The notes: a model not told the origin generated them from the sequence alone. A DNA stretch of 64,000 bases from JBJYKD01 sp049310025 (GCF_049310025.1 NZ_JBJYKD010000006.1:1-64000); one strand, 5' to 3'; positions 25,971-33,992 are shown, counted from the stretch's first letter. Numbers and translations: made by a program.

Positions 25971-26118
25971 AACCCGGAGGTGGAACTTTTGAAAAAGGTT
26001 GGTTCTCGGATTTAAGGCACCCGACATATGGAGGTCAGAAAATGGCCTGTCTGTACTGAACCCCCGCTTTTTTGGATTTAATGTTGATTATATTCCCATA
26101 GAGAAAAAATTAAAATGA
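25971..26118 (+). pseudogene. C-terminal remnant of a DUF917 gene
   Basis: The stretch between the OppF-type gene and the peptidase encodes, from 26002, the frame VLGFKAPDIWRSENGLSVL and onward to PRFFGFNVDYIPIEK, ending at TGA 26116-26118. It aligns without gaps to the last 37 residues of the intact DUF917 protein at 27225-28331 (18 identical by my hand alignment, including the final DYxPIEK). A one-base frameshift at 26001 separates it from a short upstream piece (NPEVELLKKV). No complete start or body remains. It shows that a second DUF917 gene once sat here, and that most of it has been deleted. Confidence 0.85.
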
Positions 26119-26138
26119 TTTTCCAGGAGGGATTTACA

Positions 26139-27182
26139 ATGGCAAGACTTTACGAGTATGAACTGGCAAAATCCGCCGACATATTGATGAGGGAGATGTT
26201 TAAATTAAAACCGGGAGAGACCATAATAATCACGGCGGACACCGAGTCCGATGAACGCGTGGTAAATGCCGCCGCCGCTGCTGCCTTTGCAGTAGGAGCA
26301 AAACCCATGGTGATATGGCTTGCATCTCCACACGGCGTAGGCAAGGCAGCCGATCCCATGCTCCCCGTAAACGCCCTGACGGCCGCTTTATGCGAAGCGG
26401 ACGCCTGGGTGGAATTCAACAACGAATGGCTGCTTTATTCCACACCCTTTGAAACCGCCATGGAAAAAAACAAAAAACTCAGATACCTGTGCCTTGTTGG
26501 TATGGATGCAGACATGATGGTCAGGGTAATCGGCAGGGTGGACCAGCCGACCCTATCCGAATTTTTGCATAAGGCAACTGAATTGACGGCAAAGGCCAAA
26601 CACGTGCGGATAACAACTCCCGCTGGCACCGACCTGGAATTTGACAATGAGCCGCAGTATAAATTTACATGCGACGACGGCGATGCTTCAGAGCCGGGTA
26701 TGCACATGCTGGCGGGCCAGATATGCTGGATACCCAGATTCGAGACAATAAACGGCACCCTTGTGTTTGACGGCACTCTTTCCCCGCCCTGCGGTCATCT
26801 GAAACAACCCATAGTGATGAAGATTGAGAAAGGCAGGGTGGTTGACATAAAAGGCGGCGACCAGGCTATTGAATTTAAGGCCTGGCTTGAAAGCTTCGAT
26901 GACCCCAATATGTTCAGATTGGCCCACGTGTGCTACGGCTTCAACCCCGGTGCAAAACTCACCGGAAATGTCCTGGAAGACGAGAGGGTCTGGGGTTCTA
27001 CGGAATGGGGCCTCGGCTACCTGAGCCCGATAGACGCTCCGCCCGAGGGGATAAATGCCAAATCCCACTGTGACGGAATCTGCATGAATTCCACCGTCTG
27101 GCTGGACGGGGTAAAGATCCTGGATAACGGCATAGTTGTCCATCCGGAACTCGCCTCTATGGTAAGAAAACTGGGGAAATAA
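26139..27182 (+). CDS. M29-family-like aminopeptidase / NicX-like metalloenzyme
   Basis: A 347-residue protein with the aminopeptidase T (M29)-like fold. Its N-terminal half reads ARLYEYELAKSADILMREM and LKPGETIIITADTES, and metal ligands would come from Glu, His and Asp residues in the second half (EDERVWGSTEWGLGY, KSHCDGICMNSTVW). Close relatives are annotated as leucyl aminopeptidases or as 2,5-dihydroxypyridine 5,6-dioxygenase (NicX) homologues, so ring- or amide-opening chemistry is possible. ATG 26139 follows AGGAGGG. It lies between a transporter and a DUF917 gene, suggesting processing of an imported peptide or cyclic amide. Confidence 0.75.
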   Translation: MARLYEYELAKSADILMREMFKLKPGETIIITADTESDERVVNAAAAAAFAVGAKPMVIWLASPHGVGKAADPMLPVNALTAALCEADAWVEFNNEWLLYSTPFETAMEKNKKLRYLCLVGMDADMMVRVIGRVDQPTLSEFLHKATELTAKAKHVRITTPAGTDLEFDNEPQYKFTCDDGDASEPGMHMLAGQICWIPRFETINGTLVFDGTLSPPCGHLKQPIVMKIEKGRVVDIKGGDQAIEFKAWLESFDDPNMFRLAHVCYGFNPGAKLTGNVLEDERVWGSTEWGLGYLSPIDAPPEGINAKSHCDGICMNSTVWLDGVKILDNGIVVHPELASMVRKLGK

Positions 27183-27224
27183 CCGGGCAAATAATTATGA
27201 AATAAGATAAGGAGGAAGCAGTTT

Positions 27225-28331
27225 ATGCAAAAACTGACGAGACAGGACCTATATGACATACTTTACGGGTGCACCATACTTGGCACCGGCGGCGGGGGAA
27301 AACTGGAGAAAGGGCTTGCCCTGGTCGACCGGGCCCTGAATGCCGGAAAAGAGTTTGTTTTAGCCGATCTTTCTGAAATACCGGATGACGCTCTCATTGC
27401 ATGCCCCTACTACTGCGGCTCCATATCGCCGACCACGCCCGAGCAGGAGGCGAAGTACGCCGCTCTGCCGCACATAGATGAAGAACCCGCATTAAGGGCT
27501 TTCAGGGTACTGGAGGAATACAGGGGCCAAAAGTTCTACGGTGCGATTTCTACAGAACTGGGCGGCTCAAATACCGCCGTGGCCTTTTACGTGGCGGCCA
27601 TGATGGGCATATACATAATAGATGCGGACCCTGCAGGCCGTTCGGTCCCCGAACTGCAACACTCCACCTTTTTTATCAACAAACTGCCGATAACACCAAT
27701 GGCTGTGGCCAACGAATTCGGGGATACAGTCATTGTGAAGGATGTGGTAGACGATTTCCGGGCCGAGGCTCTTGTCAGGGCGATGGCGGTGGCGAGCAAG
27801 AACCACGTTGGAGTCGCCGACCACCTGACTGCGGCGGGAAACCTTAAAAAAGCCGTGATTCCCGGGGCCATTTCCTACGCTTTAAAGATAGGCAGGGCGT
27901 ACAGACAGGCAAAAGAGGCCGACAAAGACCTGGCGGCGGAGCTTGCGAAGGCCGGAAGCGGCTATGTAATCTTCAGGGGAATCGTAAAGGATTTAAAATG
28001 GCAGGACAAAGACGGATTTACCATCGGGGATACGATTATTGAAGGCGACAGAGAATTTACGGGATCGGATTACAGAATATGGTTTAAAAACGAGAACATC
28101 ATCTCATGGAGAAACGGCAAGATCGACGTAACCGTTCCCGACCTCATATGCATCGTCGCCGACGACACCAAACAACCCGTGACAAACCCGAATTTTGAAC
28201 CCGGGCTGAGGGTCTCCGTGATCGGGTTACCCGCACCAAAAGAATGGAGGACACCGGAAGGCCTAAAGGTCTTCGGGCCAAAGCACTTTGGGTATGATAT
28301 CGATTATGTGCCCATCGAAAAAATGTTTTAA
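27225..28331 (+). CDS. DUF917-family protein (hydantoinase-associated)
   Basis: The 368-residue protein is DUF917, whose members accompany HyuA-type hydantoinases, and one characterised relative is an S-methyl thiohydantoin desulfurase. It starts with LYDILYGCTILGTGGGGKLEKG, a typical glycine-rich opening, and ends in DIDYVPIEKMF. No HyuA/HyuB gene lies beside it here. ATG 27225 follows GGAGG. It is probably co-expressed with the peptidase and transporter under the PucR regulator. A truncated paralogue remains just before the peptidase gene. Confidence 0.88.
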   Translation: MQKLTRQDLYDILYGCTILGTGGGGKLEKGLALVDRALNAGKEFVLADLSEIPDDALIACPYYCGSISPTTPEQEAKYAALPHIDEEPALRAFRVLEEYRGQKFYGAISTELGGSNTAVAFYVAAMMGIYIIDADPAGRSVPELQHSTFFINKLPITPMAVANEFGDTVIVKDVVDDFRAEALVRAMAVASKNHVGVADHLTAAGNLKKAVIPGAISYALKIGRAYRQAKEADKDLAAELAKAGSGYVIFRGIVKDLKWQDKDGFTIGDTIIEGDREFTGSDYRIWFKNENIISWRNGKIDVTVPDLICIVADDTKQPVTNPNFEPGLRVSVIGLPAPKEWRTPEGLKVFGPKHFGYDIDYVPIEKMF

Positions 28332-28345
28332 AACGGGAGGCTTAA

Positions 28346-28510
28346 ATGAATTCCCGGGCCGTGGAATGGCTACAAGCCGGTACCTGCGGGATAGAGAACC
28401 GGATGGCTGCAGCCTTCAAAATGGCTGTAATGATGGCTGATCTAAGGCTGAAGCACTCAAAAGTCGGGCTGTACATGACTCCCTATAAAGGGAAGATAAG
28501 CGGTTATTAA
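28346..28510 (+). CDS. Small hypothetical protein (54 residues) after DUF917
   Basis: A 54-codon frame starts at ATG 28346 with a near-perfect GGGAGG six bases upstream (28335-28340) and is 14 bases after the DUF917 stop, so it should be translated with the operon. The product is Met-rich (FKMAVMMADLRLK) and ends KGKISGY. I recognise no family and see no signal peptide. It may be a small operon accessory protein or a remnant of a longer gene. Confidence 0.45.
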   Translation: MNSRAVEWLQAGTCGIENRMAAAFKMAVMMADLRLKHSKVGLYMTPYKGKISGY

Positions 28511-28524
28511 TCGGAGGGAACTGA

Positions 28525-28584
28525 ATGAGCTTGCAGATTTTAGAGGCCCGGGATATTATTTTTTTCCAGTTTTTCCGCCTTTGA
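28525..28584 (+). pseudogene. Start of a gene truncated at the purE 3' end
   Basis: GGAGGG at 28513-28518 and ATG 28525 open a frame MSLQILEARDIIFFQFF that closes after 19 codons by running antisense through the end of purE. Fifteen bases after the start the sequence is already purE on the other strand. The good ribosome site suggests a former operon gene lost by deletion; it could also be chance. Confidence 0.35.
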
Positions 28585-29052
28585 TTCCACTTCGTTCTTC
28601 ATTTTTTCTTTAAAATCCTTTATCCGCTCCCTTATATAAGGATACTTAATCCCCAGAATCTGGGCTGCCAGGATGCCGGCGTTTCTGGCGTTGTTAATGG
28701 CCACGGTGGCCACCGGAACCCCGCCGGGCATTTGTACAATCGATAGAAGCGAATCAAGGCCGTTTAAACTGGATGTCTTTACAGGAACGCCTATGACTGG
28801 GAGCGGGGTTATGGCCGCCACCATGCCGGGCAGGTGAGCCGCACCGCCCGCGCCTGCTATTATCACTTCAAGCCCTCTTTCTTCGGCGGTCCTGGCGTAA
28901 TCAAACATTCTCTGGGGGGTCCTGTGGGCCGAGACTATTGTGAGCTCGTAACTTACCGCCATATGGTCTAAAATATTTGCCGCTTCCTCCATAACCGGAA
29001 GGTCCGAGTCGCTGCCCATTATGATCCCCACTAAAGGCTTGCTTTCTCTCAT
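28540..29052 (-). CDS. purE: 5-(carboxyamino)imidazole ribonucleotide mutase
   Basis: PurE converts N5-CAIR to CAIR in purine synthesis, paired with PurK. The 170-residue protein has the class I signature GSDSDLPVMEEA near residue 13, SAHRTP near 44 and GAGGAAHLPGM near 70, and forms an octamer in known structures. The start is ATG 29052 because GGGGAGG precedes it; a longer frame from 29112 lacks a good site. It lies downstream of purK on the same strand and ends head to tail with a decayed plus-strand frame. Confidence 0.95.
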   Translation of the reverse strand: MRESKPLVGIIMGSDSDLPVMEEAANILDHMAVSYELTIVSAHRTPQRMFDYARTAEERGLEVIIAGAGGAAHLPGMVAAITPLPVIGVPVKTSSLNGLDSLLSIVQMPGGVPVATVAINNARNAGILAAQILGIKYPYIRERIKDFKEKMKNEVESKAEKLEKNNIPGL

Positions 29053-29204
29053 TTTTTTGCTTCCTCCCCTCTTAAGTTGCCTGTTGCAAACAATTTGTAA
29101 GCGGTCTGTCAACGGCGATGGCTGCCTTTTTATTTCTTATAGTGTCTCATTACTTCGTTCCTCAATTCTTTTAGTATAGACACTTAAGTTTTTCATATAA
29201 CTTT

Positions 29205-30350
29205 TTACACTACCCCGGAAATTACTTTTAGGGTTCGCTTTACCCTTTCAGCCTTCTGTATGGCCTTTTCCAGATCCATGTCAATCACCGTCACGTGCCC
29301 CATTTTTCTGAAAGGCTTGGTGTTTTTTTTGCCGTATATATGTAAGCTTACTCCGGGCATGGATAAAATATCCGGCACTCCGGTGTATGCCGGCGGTCCT
29401 TCAAAACCCTCTTCCCCCAGGATATTCACCATCACGGCGGGGCACAGCAGGTCCGTGGAGCCGAGGGGCAGACCCGTTATGGCACGGATGTGCTGTTCAA
29501 ATTGAGAAGTAACGCAGGCCTCAATGGTATAATGGCCGGAGTTATGAGGCCTGGGGGCTATTTCGTTTACCAGAACCCTTCCATCCTTAGCGAGAAACAT
29601 CTCTATGCCGAAAATACCTACGCCGTCCAGGGCCTCCACGCAGCCCACGGCAATTTCCTCCGCTTCTTTCTTTATTTTTTCGCTTATTCGCGCCGGGGCT
29701 ATTACCATATCGCAGATATTGGCCCTTTCGTCAAAGGACATCTCCACAACCGGGTAGCACTTTATCTCTCCATATGTGCTCCTCGCCACCATCACCGCCA
29801 GCTCTTTTTCAAAATCGACGAACTCTTCCAGGAAAGTTTCCCCCTGTAGAGCGTCCTTTAGGTCCCCTTCATCCCGTATGATAAAAACACCGCGGCCGTC
29901 GTACCCGCCCCTGCACGCTTTTTGAACGACAGGAAAACCGAGCTCCTTAACCGAAGATTCCAAACTATCCTCTACTTTTTTCCATCTGGCAGTGAGTATG
30001 CGGTTTTTAATCAGCACCTCTTTCTGTGCGGATTTGTCCTGAATGATTTCTAAAAGGCCCGGCGACGGGTAAATCCTGTGACCTTCCGCTTCCAGCTCTT
30101 TAAGGACGCCCGTGTTGATGTGTTCTATTTCGTAGGTGGTTATGTCGCTTTTTAAAACGGCCGCCCTTATTTTTTCCCCGTCGTACAGGTCCCCCACAAT
30201 CTGGCGGTCCGCCACCTGGCCGGCCGGGGAATCCGGCGTGGGGTCCAGAACCGTGACGAAAAAACCAAATTTTTTGGCTTCCACGGTGAGCATTTTCCCC
30301 AGCTGTCCGCCGCCTATAATCCCGATTTTCAAGTGCGCGGCAAAACCCAT
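29205..30350 (-). CDS. purK: 5-(carboxyamino)imidazole ribonucleotide synthase
   Basis: A 381-residue ATP-grasp enzyme that makes N5-CAIR from AIR, bicarbonate and ATP. It starts KIGIIGGGQLGKML, the PurK nucleotide-related signature, and carries the EEFVDFEKELAVMVARS and NEIAPRPHNSGHYTIEAC motifs of the grasp active site. I chose ATG 30350, preceded by GGGAGTGG on the minus strand; a longer frame from 30416 adds an unlikely hydrophobic leader. purK-purE form a minus-strand operon served by the promoter at 30431-30459. Confidence 0.95.
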   Translation of the reverse strand: MGFAAHLKIGIIGGGQLGKMLTVEAKKFGFFVTVLDPTPDSPAGQVADRQIVGDLYDGEKIRAAVLKSDITTYEIEHINTGVLKELEAEGHRIYPSPGLLEIIQDKSAQKEVLIKNRILTARWKKVEDSLESSVKELGFPVVQKACRGGYDGRGVFIIRDEGDLKDALQGETFLEEFVDFEKELAVMVARSTYGEIKCYPVVEMSFDERANICDMVIAPARISEKIKKEAEEIAVGCVEALDGVGIFGIEMFLAKDGRVLVNEIAPRPHNSGHYTIEACVTSQFEQHIRAITGLPLGSTDLLCPAVMVNILGEEGFEGPPAYTGVPDILSMPGVSLHIYGKKNTKPFRKMGHVTVIDMDLEKAIQKAERVKRTLKVISGVV

Positions 30351-30430
30351 TATTTCCACTCCCAAACAATTTAAAATTCGAACTAAATGGTAATAAATAA
30401 AAAAAATATACGGCAAGATCCTTACTTTTA

Positions 30431-30459
30431 AATAAAGCAGAGTTTGCCTGGTTTGTCAA
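30431..30459 (-). promoter_or_regulatory. Promoter of purK-purE
   Basis: On the minus strand TTGACA (plus 30454-30459) and TTTATT (plus 30431-30436) are spaced 17 bp apart. The transcript would begin near 30424, leaving about 70 bases of leader before ATG 30350. Confidence 0.65.
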
Positions 30460-30478
30460 TATAAAATAAAAAATTAAA

Positions 30479-30548
30479 AGCCCGCCGGCGGCTAACTATC
30501 GATACCAATTGGTTTGCGGTACCTCGCTAACCCCGGCAGGTATTATTA
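30479..30548 (-). ncRNA. Unassigned structured element upstream of purK
   Basis: On the minus strand CCTGCCGG (plus about 30534-30541) can pair with CCGGCGGG (plus 30480-30487), an inner arm near GGTACC/GGTATC folds again, and the sequence ends in GGGCTTTTAATTTTTT. It looks like an independent small RNA or a leader with a terminator. It lies upstream of the purK promoter, so it is not simply the purK leader. It matches no riboswitch I can name. Confidence 0.35.
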
Positions 30549-30774
30549 TTTTCTCCCGAAAAAAACGCCTTATAATGACAATCTTCTGGAAAGCCTGGGA
30601 AAAAAGCCATTGGGAAATACCGCCACAAGGTAAATGAAAATTAAATAAAGAGTGAAGCTGTGGGGAATTATATCAATGAGCAAAGAACATCGCATGGTGT
30701 AATTTCGTAAAACCTATTGCGCTGAGTTATTATTCAACATTACTGTTATGCCGATTAAAATTGGAGTGATGAAG

Positions 30775-31608
30775 ATGAGAGCGCTGTGGAGAGGTTCCAT
30801 CAGCTTCGGTCTGGTTAATGTTCCCGTAAAGATGTACGCCGCCACCGAGAGAAAGAGCATAAGCTTCCGCCAGATTCACAGGGCGTGCGGTACCCCCATT
30901 CGCTATGAAAAGGTATGTCCCGTATGCGGCCGCAAGGTAGAAGATGATGAAATCGCCCGGGGCTACGAGTATGAAAAGGGGAGATTTGTGATAATCGAGG
31001 ACGGGGACCTGGAGAGCATACCAGACAGGACCACCAGGACTATAGATATTGTGGACTTTGTGGATTTGAAGGAAATTGACCCCATCTATTTCGACCATTC
31101 CTATTTTCTTGGGCCGGAGGAAACCGGGCAGAAGGCTTATATACTTTTGAGAAAGGCCATGGAGGAAGCGGGGAAGATTGGCATCGCAAAGGTGGTGATC
31201 CGGGCAAAGCAGAGCCTGGCCTGTCTCCGCCCCTACGGTGAACACCATCTGGTCATGGAGACCATGTTTTTCCCCGACGAGGTGAGAAATGCGGCGGAAA
31301 TTCCCATATCGCCGGATGTAAAGCTTCATGAAAACGAGGTCAGGATGGCGGTTCAACTGGTGAGTTCCCTTTCCACCGGCTTCAGGCCGGAAAAATATAC
31401 CGACGAGTACCGGAAGGCCTTGCTTGAAATCATACGGGCCAAGGTGGAAGGTGAAGAAGTGACAATACCCGCGGCCCGGGAAGAAAAGGTTGTGGACCTC
31501 ATGGAAGCCTTAAAGGCGAGCCTTGCCCTGGCGGAAAAAGAAAAGGAAAAAGAGGATAAAGCCAAAACCCCCGGCAGGAGGGGGCGCAAAAAGAAAGTCG
31601 CCGGCTAA
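30775..31608 (+). CDS. ku: Non-homologous end-joining protein Ku
   Basis: Bacterial Ku binds double-strand DNA ends as a homodimeric ring and recruits LigD. The 277-residue protein starts MRALWRGSISFGLVNVPVK, the universal Ku opening, carries YEKVCPVCGRKVEDDEI (a zinc-ribbon-like CPVC), and ends in a basic Lys-rich tail (GRRGRKKKVAG) that supports DNA threading. ATG 30775 follows TTGGAGTG; starts at 30748 and 30769 are less well placed. The ligase gene lies convergent downstream and the polymerase gene follows beyond it. Confidence 0.97.
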   Translation: MRALWRGSISFGLVNVPVKMYAATERKSISFRQIHRACGTPIRYEKVCPVCGRKVEDDEIARGYEYEKGRFVIIEDGDLESIPDRTTRTIDIVDFVDLKEIDPIYFDHSYFLGPEETGQKAYILLRKAMEEAGKIGIAKVVIRAKQSLACLRPYGEHHLVMETMFFPDEVRNAAEIPISPDVKLHENEVRMAVQLVSSLSTGFRPEKYTDEYRKALLEIIRAKVEGEEVTIPAAREEKVVDLMEALKASLALAEKEKEKEDKAKTPGRRGRKKKVAG

Positions 31609-31660
31609 ATGAGCCCTGATGTCCGATGGCCCAAACCCTTTAAGTTGTCTTTACCTCAGG

Positions 31661-32611
31661 CTAAGATGAAGGCTGGGGCAAAAGGCATCTGTCCGGGGGT
31701 TCATCGACAATGGCCTGGATGCTCGGCTGCCTGATGGTCCCCCTTTCGGTCCATTCGATAAATTTAATTTTTACGGTGATCCTGGGTTTAACCCAAAGAA
31801 TACCCTTGAGCCTTTCCGGTTTATTGACAAACGGCCGCTCAAGGGCTGCCAGCGGTTTTAATCTTTGTGTCAGGTCCTTCCATTCATTTGCGGTCAATTT
31901 TCCCGTGCCGGCATGCCCTACGTACCATAGCCGGCCCGTTTCGTCATACAGGCCCAGCAGCACGGCGTTTACCACGTTGCCCCGGAAAGTTGCTCCTCCT
32001 ATGACGGCAGTCAGGTCCCTGTAATTTTTTATCTTCTGCCAGCGGTCGTTTTTACCGCCGACAATATACCTGCTGTCAATATCCTTGCACACGATACCTT
32101 CCATATCCTCCGCCTTTATCACATTGAATAATCCTTCTGCGTCGGTAAAGTTTTCGACAAGTTGTAAATCCTCCTGCGGGGTGACTGTTTCCGCCAGGAT
32201 TTGCTGCCTCTGGTGCAGAGGAAGCCCCGTAATCCACTTCCCGTTGTAATATAAGATGTCAAATATCATATAGGAGACTGGAATCGACCGCCGGGCTCGT
32301 TCCACATTTTCGGGTTTACGGATTCCGTCCCTTCGCATAACTTCGTGGAATGAAGGCTTGCCGCCAGAAAGGGCTATTATCTCACCGTCCAGGATGACCG
32401 ATGAAGCGGAACAATATCGAGCGATATCGAGGAATTCCGGATACTGCACGGTCCTTTCATTTCGCCTGCGGTTGAACAACCTGACCTCATTTCCATCATA
32501 GTAAGTGAGGACGCGGACGCCGTCCCACTTAACCTGGGCTATCCACCGCTCTCCGGCCGGTATTTTTTCCGCACGTATTGGTTCAAACGGAATAACGGGT
32601 GTAAGCAACAT
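31661..32611 (-). CDS. ligD: ATP-dependent DNA ligase (LigD-type ligase domain)
   Basis: A 316-residue ATP-dependent ligase in the LigD/LigC class. The adenylated lysine lies in QVKWDGVR (motif I, KxDG), followed by VILDGEIIAL (motif III), EGIVCKDID (motif IV) and an OB-fold C-terminal domain with VGHAGTG and FVNKPERLKG. It seals ends held by Ku. There is no nuclease (phosphoesterase) domain in the protein. The start is ATG 32611 with GGGAG upstream. It is convergent to ku; the polymerase gene is divergent and separate. Confidence 0.93.
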   Translation of the reverse strand: MLLTPVIPFEPIRAEKIPAGERWIAQVKWDGVRVLTYYDGNEVRLFNRRRNERTVQYPEFLDIARYCSASSVILDGEIIALSGGKPSFHEVMRRDGIRKPENVERARRSIPVSYMIFDILYYNGKWITGLPLHQRQQILAETVTPQEDLQLVENFTDAEGLFNVIKAEDMEGIVCKDIDSRYIVGGKNDRWQKIKNYRDLTAVIGGATFRGNVVNAVLLGLYDETGRLWYVGHAGTGKLTANEWKDLTQRLKPLAALERPFVNKPERLKGILWVKPRITVKIKFIEWTERGTIRQPSIQAIVDEPPDRCLLPQPSS

Positions 32612-32936
32612 GTCCGCTCCCTGATAAATCGATTTTTTATTTTCCCGACTGTAAGTTTCTAGATATAAGCGTTACTGATTAATGACCGTTCTTTATTTAA
32701 ATAGGATGCCCGCTTTCGAGATTTTTTAAAATTTGTACTCCGGGATTTTTGGTATAATAGAAGTAAATTAAACTGCTCTTCCGGGATTTGAGGACAGGGG
32801 TGCGGCCTTGGCGGTGGAGAAATATCTGTAAAACGAAAATCTTGAGTTTGCGGCAAAAATGGAACAGGCCTGCACGGGTTGTTAAAAAGCCCTTAAAAGG
32901 GAATCATAACTTTATAGACCCCGATGGAATTTGAAA
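32612..32936. other. 325-base gap between divergent ligase and polymerase genes
   Basis: It holds an extended -10 promoter (TG-G-TATAAT at 32750-32758, facing the polymerase gene) with a weak -35 TTGTAC at 32732, and a small CCCTT/AAGGG hairpin near 32890. I found no gene or riboswitch. Confidence 0.5.
32750..32758 (+). promoter_or_regulatory. Extended -10 promoter element before the polymerase gene
   Basis: TGG directly precedes a consensus TATAAT (32753-32758). An extended -10 can compensate for the poor TTGTAC at 32732-32737, 15 bp upstream. Confidence 0.5.
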
Positions 32937-33845
32937 ATGTGTTTGGGGCAGGTGTCTGTTTTGCCGCTGGTTTATGTGGAAAATGAAAAACTCAACCTCA
33001 CAAACCTTTCAAAGGTGTTGTGGCCCGAAGACGGCATTACCAAAGCCGAGTTTATAAACTACTATACAGAAATGGCTCCGTTTATATTGCCCCATCTAAA
33101 AGACCGCCCCATGGTTTTTACCCGGTATCCGGACGGCATATACGGCAAAGCCTTCTACCAAAAGAATATCCCGGAATACGCCCCTGACTGGCTTAAAACT
33201 TACGAGGATTTCCATGATGAGAAAACGGTGCGGTACGCCGTTATAAACGACACTCGAAGTTTGCTATGGGCGGCCAACCAGGCCAGCATAGAGCTGCACC
33301 CCTGGCTCTCCAGAATAGGTTCGGTGGAATACCCGGATTTTGTGGTGTTTGACTTTGACCCAATGGAGGACACCAATTTCGAGGATGCCAGGGAAGTGGC
33401 CCTGGCCTTGAAAAAGCTGCTGGACATGTCCGGTCTGGTGGGATTTCCCAAAACTTCCGGGGCCACGGGGCTGCAGGTTTATATCCCCATAGAGCCCAAA
33501 TACACGTACGAAGAAGTGCGGGTTTTTGCCCGGTTTTTCTGCAAAGTTCTGGAAAAGACCTTCCCCGATATAACCACCACCGAACGCAGTGTGGATAAGA
33601 GAGAAGGCAAGATGTACCTGGATTACCTGCAAAACGTGAGAGGCAAGACCATAGTGGCCCCCTACAGCCCGCGCCCGAAAAAGGGGGCGCCTGTTTCGTG
33701 CCCGGTGACCTGGGAGGAGCTGAAACAGGGGGTTGTGCCGCAAATGTTCCACATTAGGAACATGCCCGCGAGGGCTAAGGAAAAGGGCGATCTGTTTAAA
33801 GGTGTTTTGACGATTAAACAGCACATAGACAGGTGGTTGAAATGA
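32937..33845 (+). CDS. ligD: LigD-type primase-polymerase (NHEJ polymerase domain)
   Basis: The 302-residue protein is the LigD polymerase module (archaeo-eukaryotic primase fold): LTNLSKVLWPEDGITKAEFINYY opens it, FVVFDFDPMED supplies the catalytic acidic pair, and SGATGLQVYIPI carries the conserved His/Gln region. It adds ribonucleotides or fills gaps at ends before ligation. ATG 32937 is listed; a TTG at 32961 after AGGTG is an alternative and would still leave the domain complete. In many bacteria the polymerase, ligase and nuclease are one protein; here the ligase and polymerase are separate genes and no nuclease is seen. Confidence 0.92.
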   Translation: MCLGQVSVLPLVYVENEKLNLTNLSKVLWPEDGITKAEFINYYTEMAPFILPHLKDRPMVFTRYPDGIYGKAFYQKNIPEYAPDWLKTYEDFHDEKTVRYAVINDTRSLLWAANQASIELHPWLSRIGSVEYPDFVVFDFDPMEDTNFEDAREVALALKKLLDMSGLVGFPKTSGATGLQVYIPIEPKYTYEEVRVFARFFCKVLEKTFPDITTTERSVDKREGKMYLDYLQNVRGKTIVAPYSPRPKKGAPVSCPVTWEELKQGVVPQMFHIRNMPARAKEKGDLFKGVLTIKQHIDRWLK

Positions 33846-33875
33846 AGGCCTTTTTTAAATGAAGGAGGGCATTGC

Positions 33876-33992
33876 ATGAACATAACTTTTGGCTGGTTTC
33901 TGGATTTGTCCATTATCTTTTTTCTTATAATGGCGGGAGTAGTTTTTTTTCTGATAATAAGGAGTATCCTTGGAATTTTTCTTCGAAGGTAA
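33876..33992 (+). CDS. Small single-pass membrane protein (38 residues)
   Basis: Hidden from an ordinary length cut-off, this frame has an excellent ribosome site (AGGAGGG at 33863-33869) and encodes MNITFGWFLDLSIIFFLIMA, a hydrophobic span, and a basic end (SILGIFLRR). The topology would be one membrane helix with a cytoplasmic basic tail. I cannot assign a function. It precedes the flavoprotein gene by about 40 bases, so it may share that transcript. Confidence 0.55.
   Translation: MNITFGWFLDLSIIFFLIMAGVVFFLIIRSILGIFLRR

Larger units (their letters stand above)
30351..30774. other. 424-base gap between purK and ku
   Basis: The gap contains the purK promoter (listed), a strongly folded element at 30479-30548 (listed), a TATAAT on the plus strand at about 30570 with no good -35 partner, and otherwise AT-rich sequence. 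No gene is evident. Confidence 0.6.

Noticed and set aside
29165..29204. Terminator between purK and purE
   Set aside because: No stem with a T tract on the minus strand; the two genes are treated as an operon.
30560..30600. Promoter for ku from TATAAT at about 30570
   Set aside because: No acceptable -35 element is spaced correctly, and ku starts 200 bases downstream.
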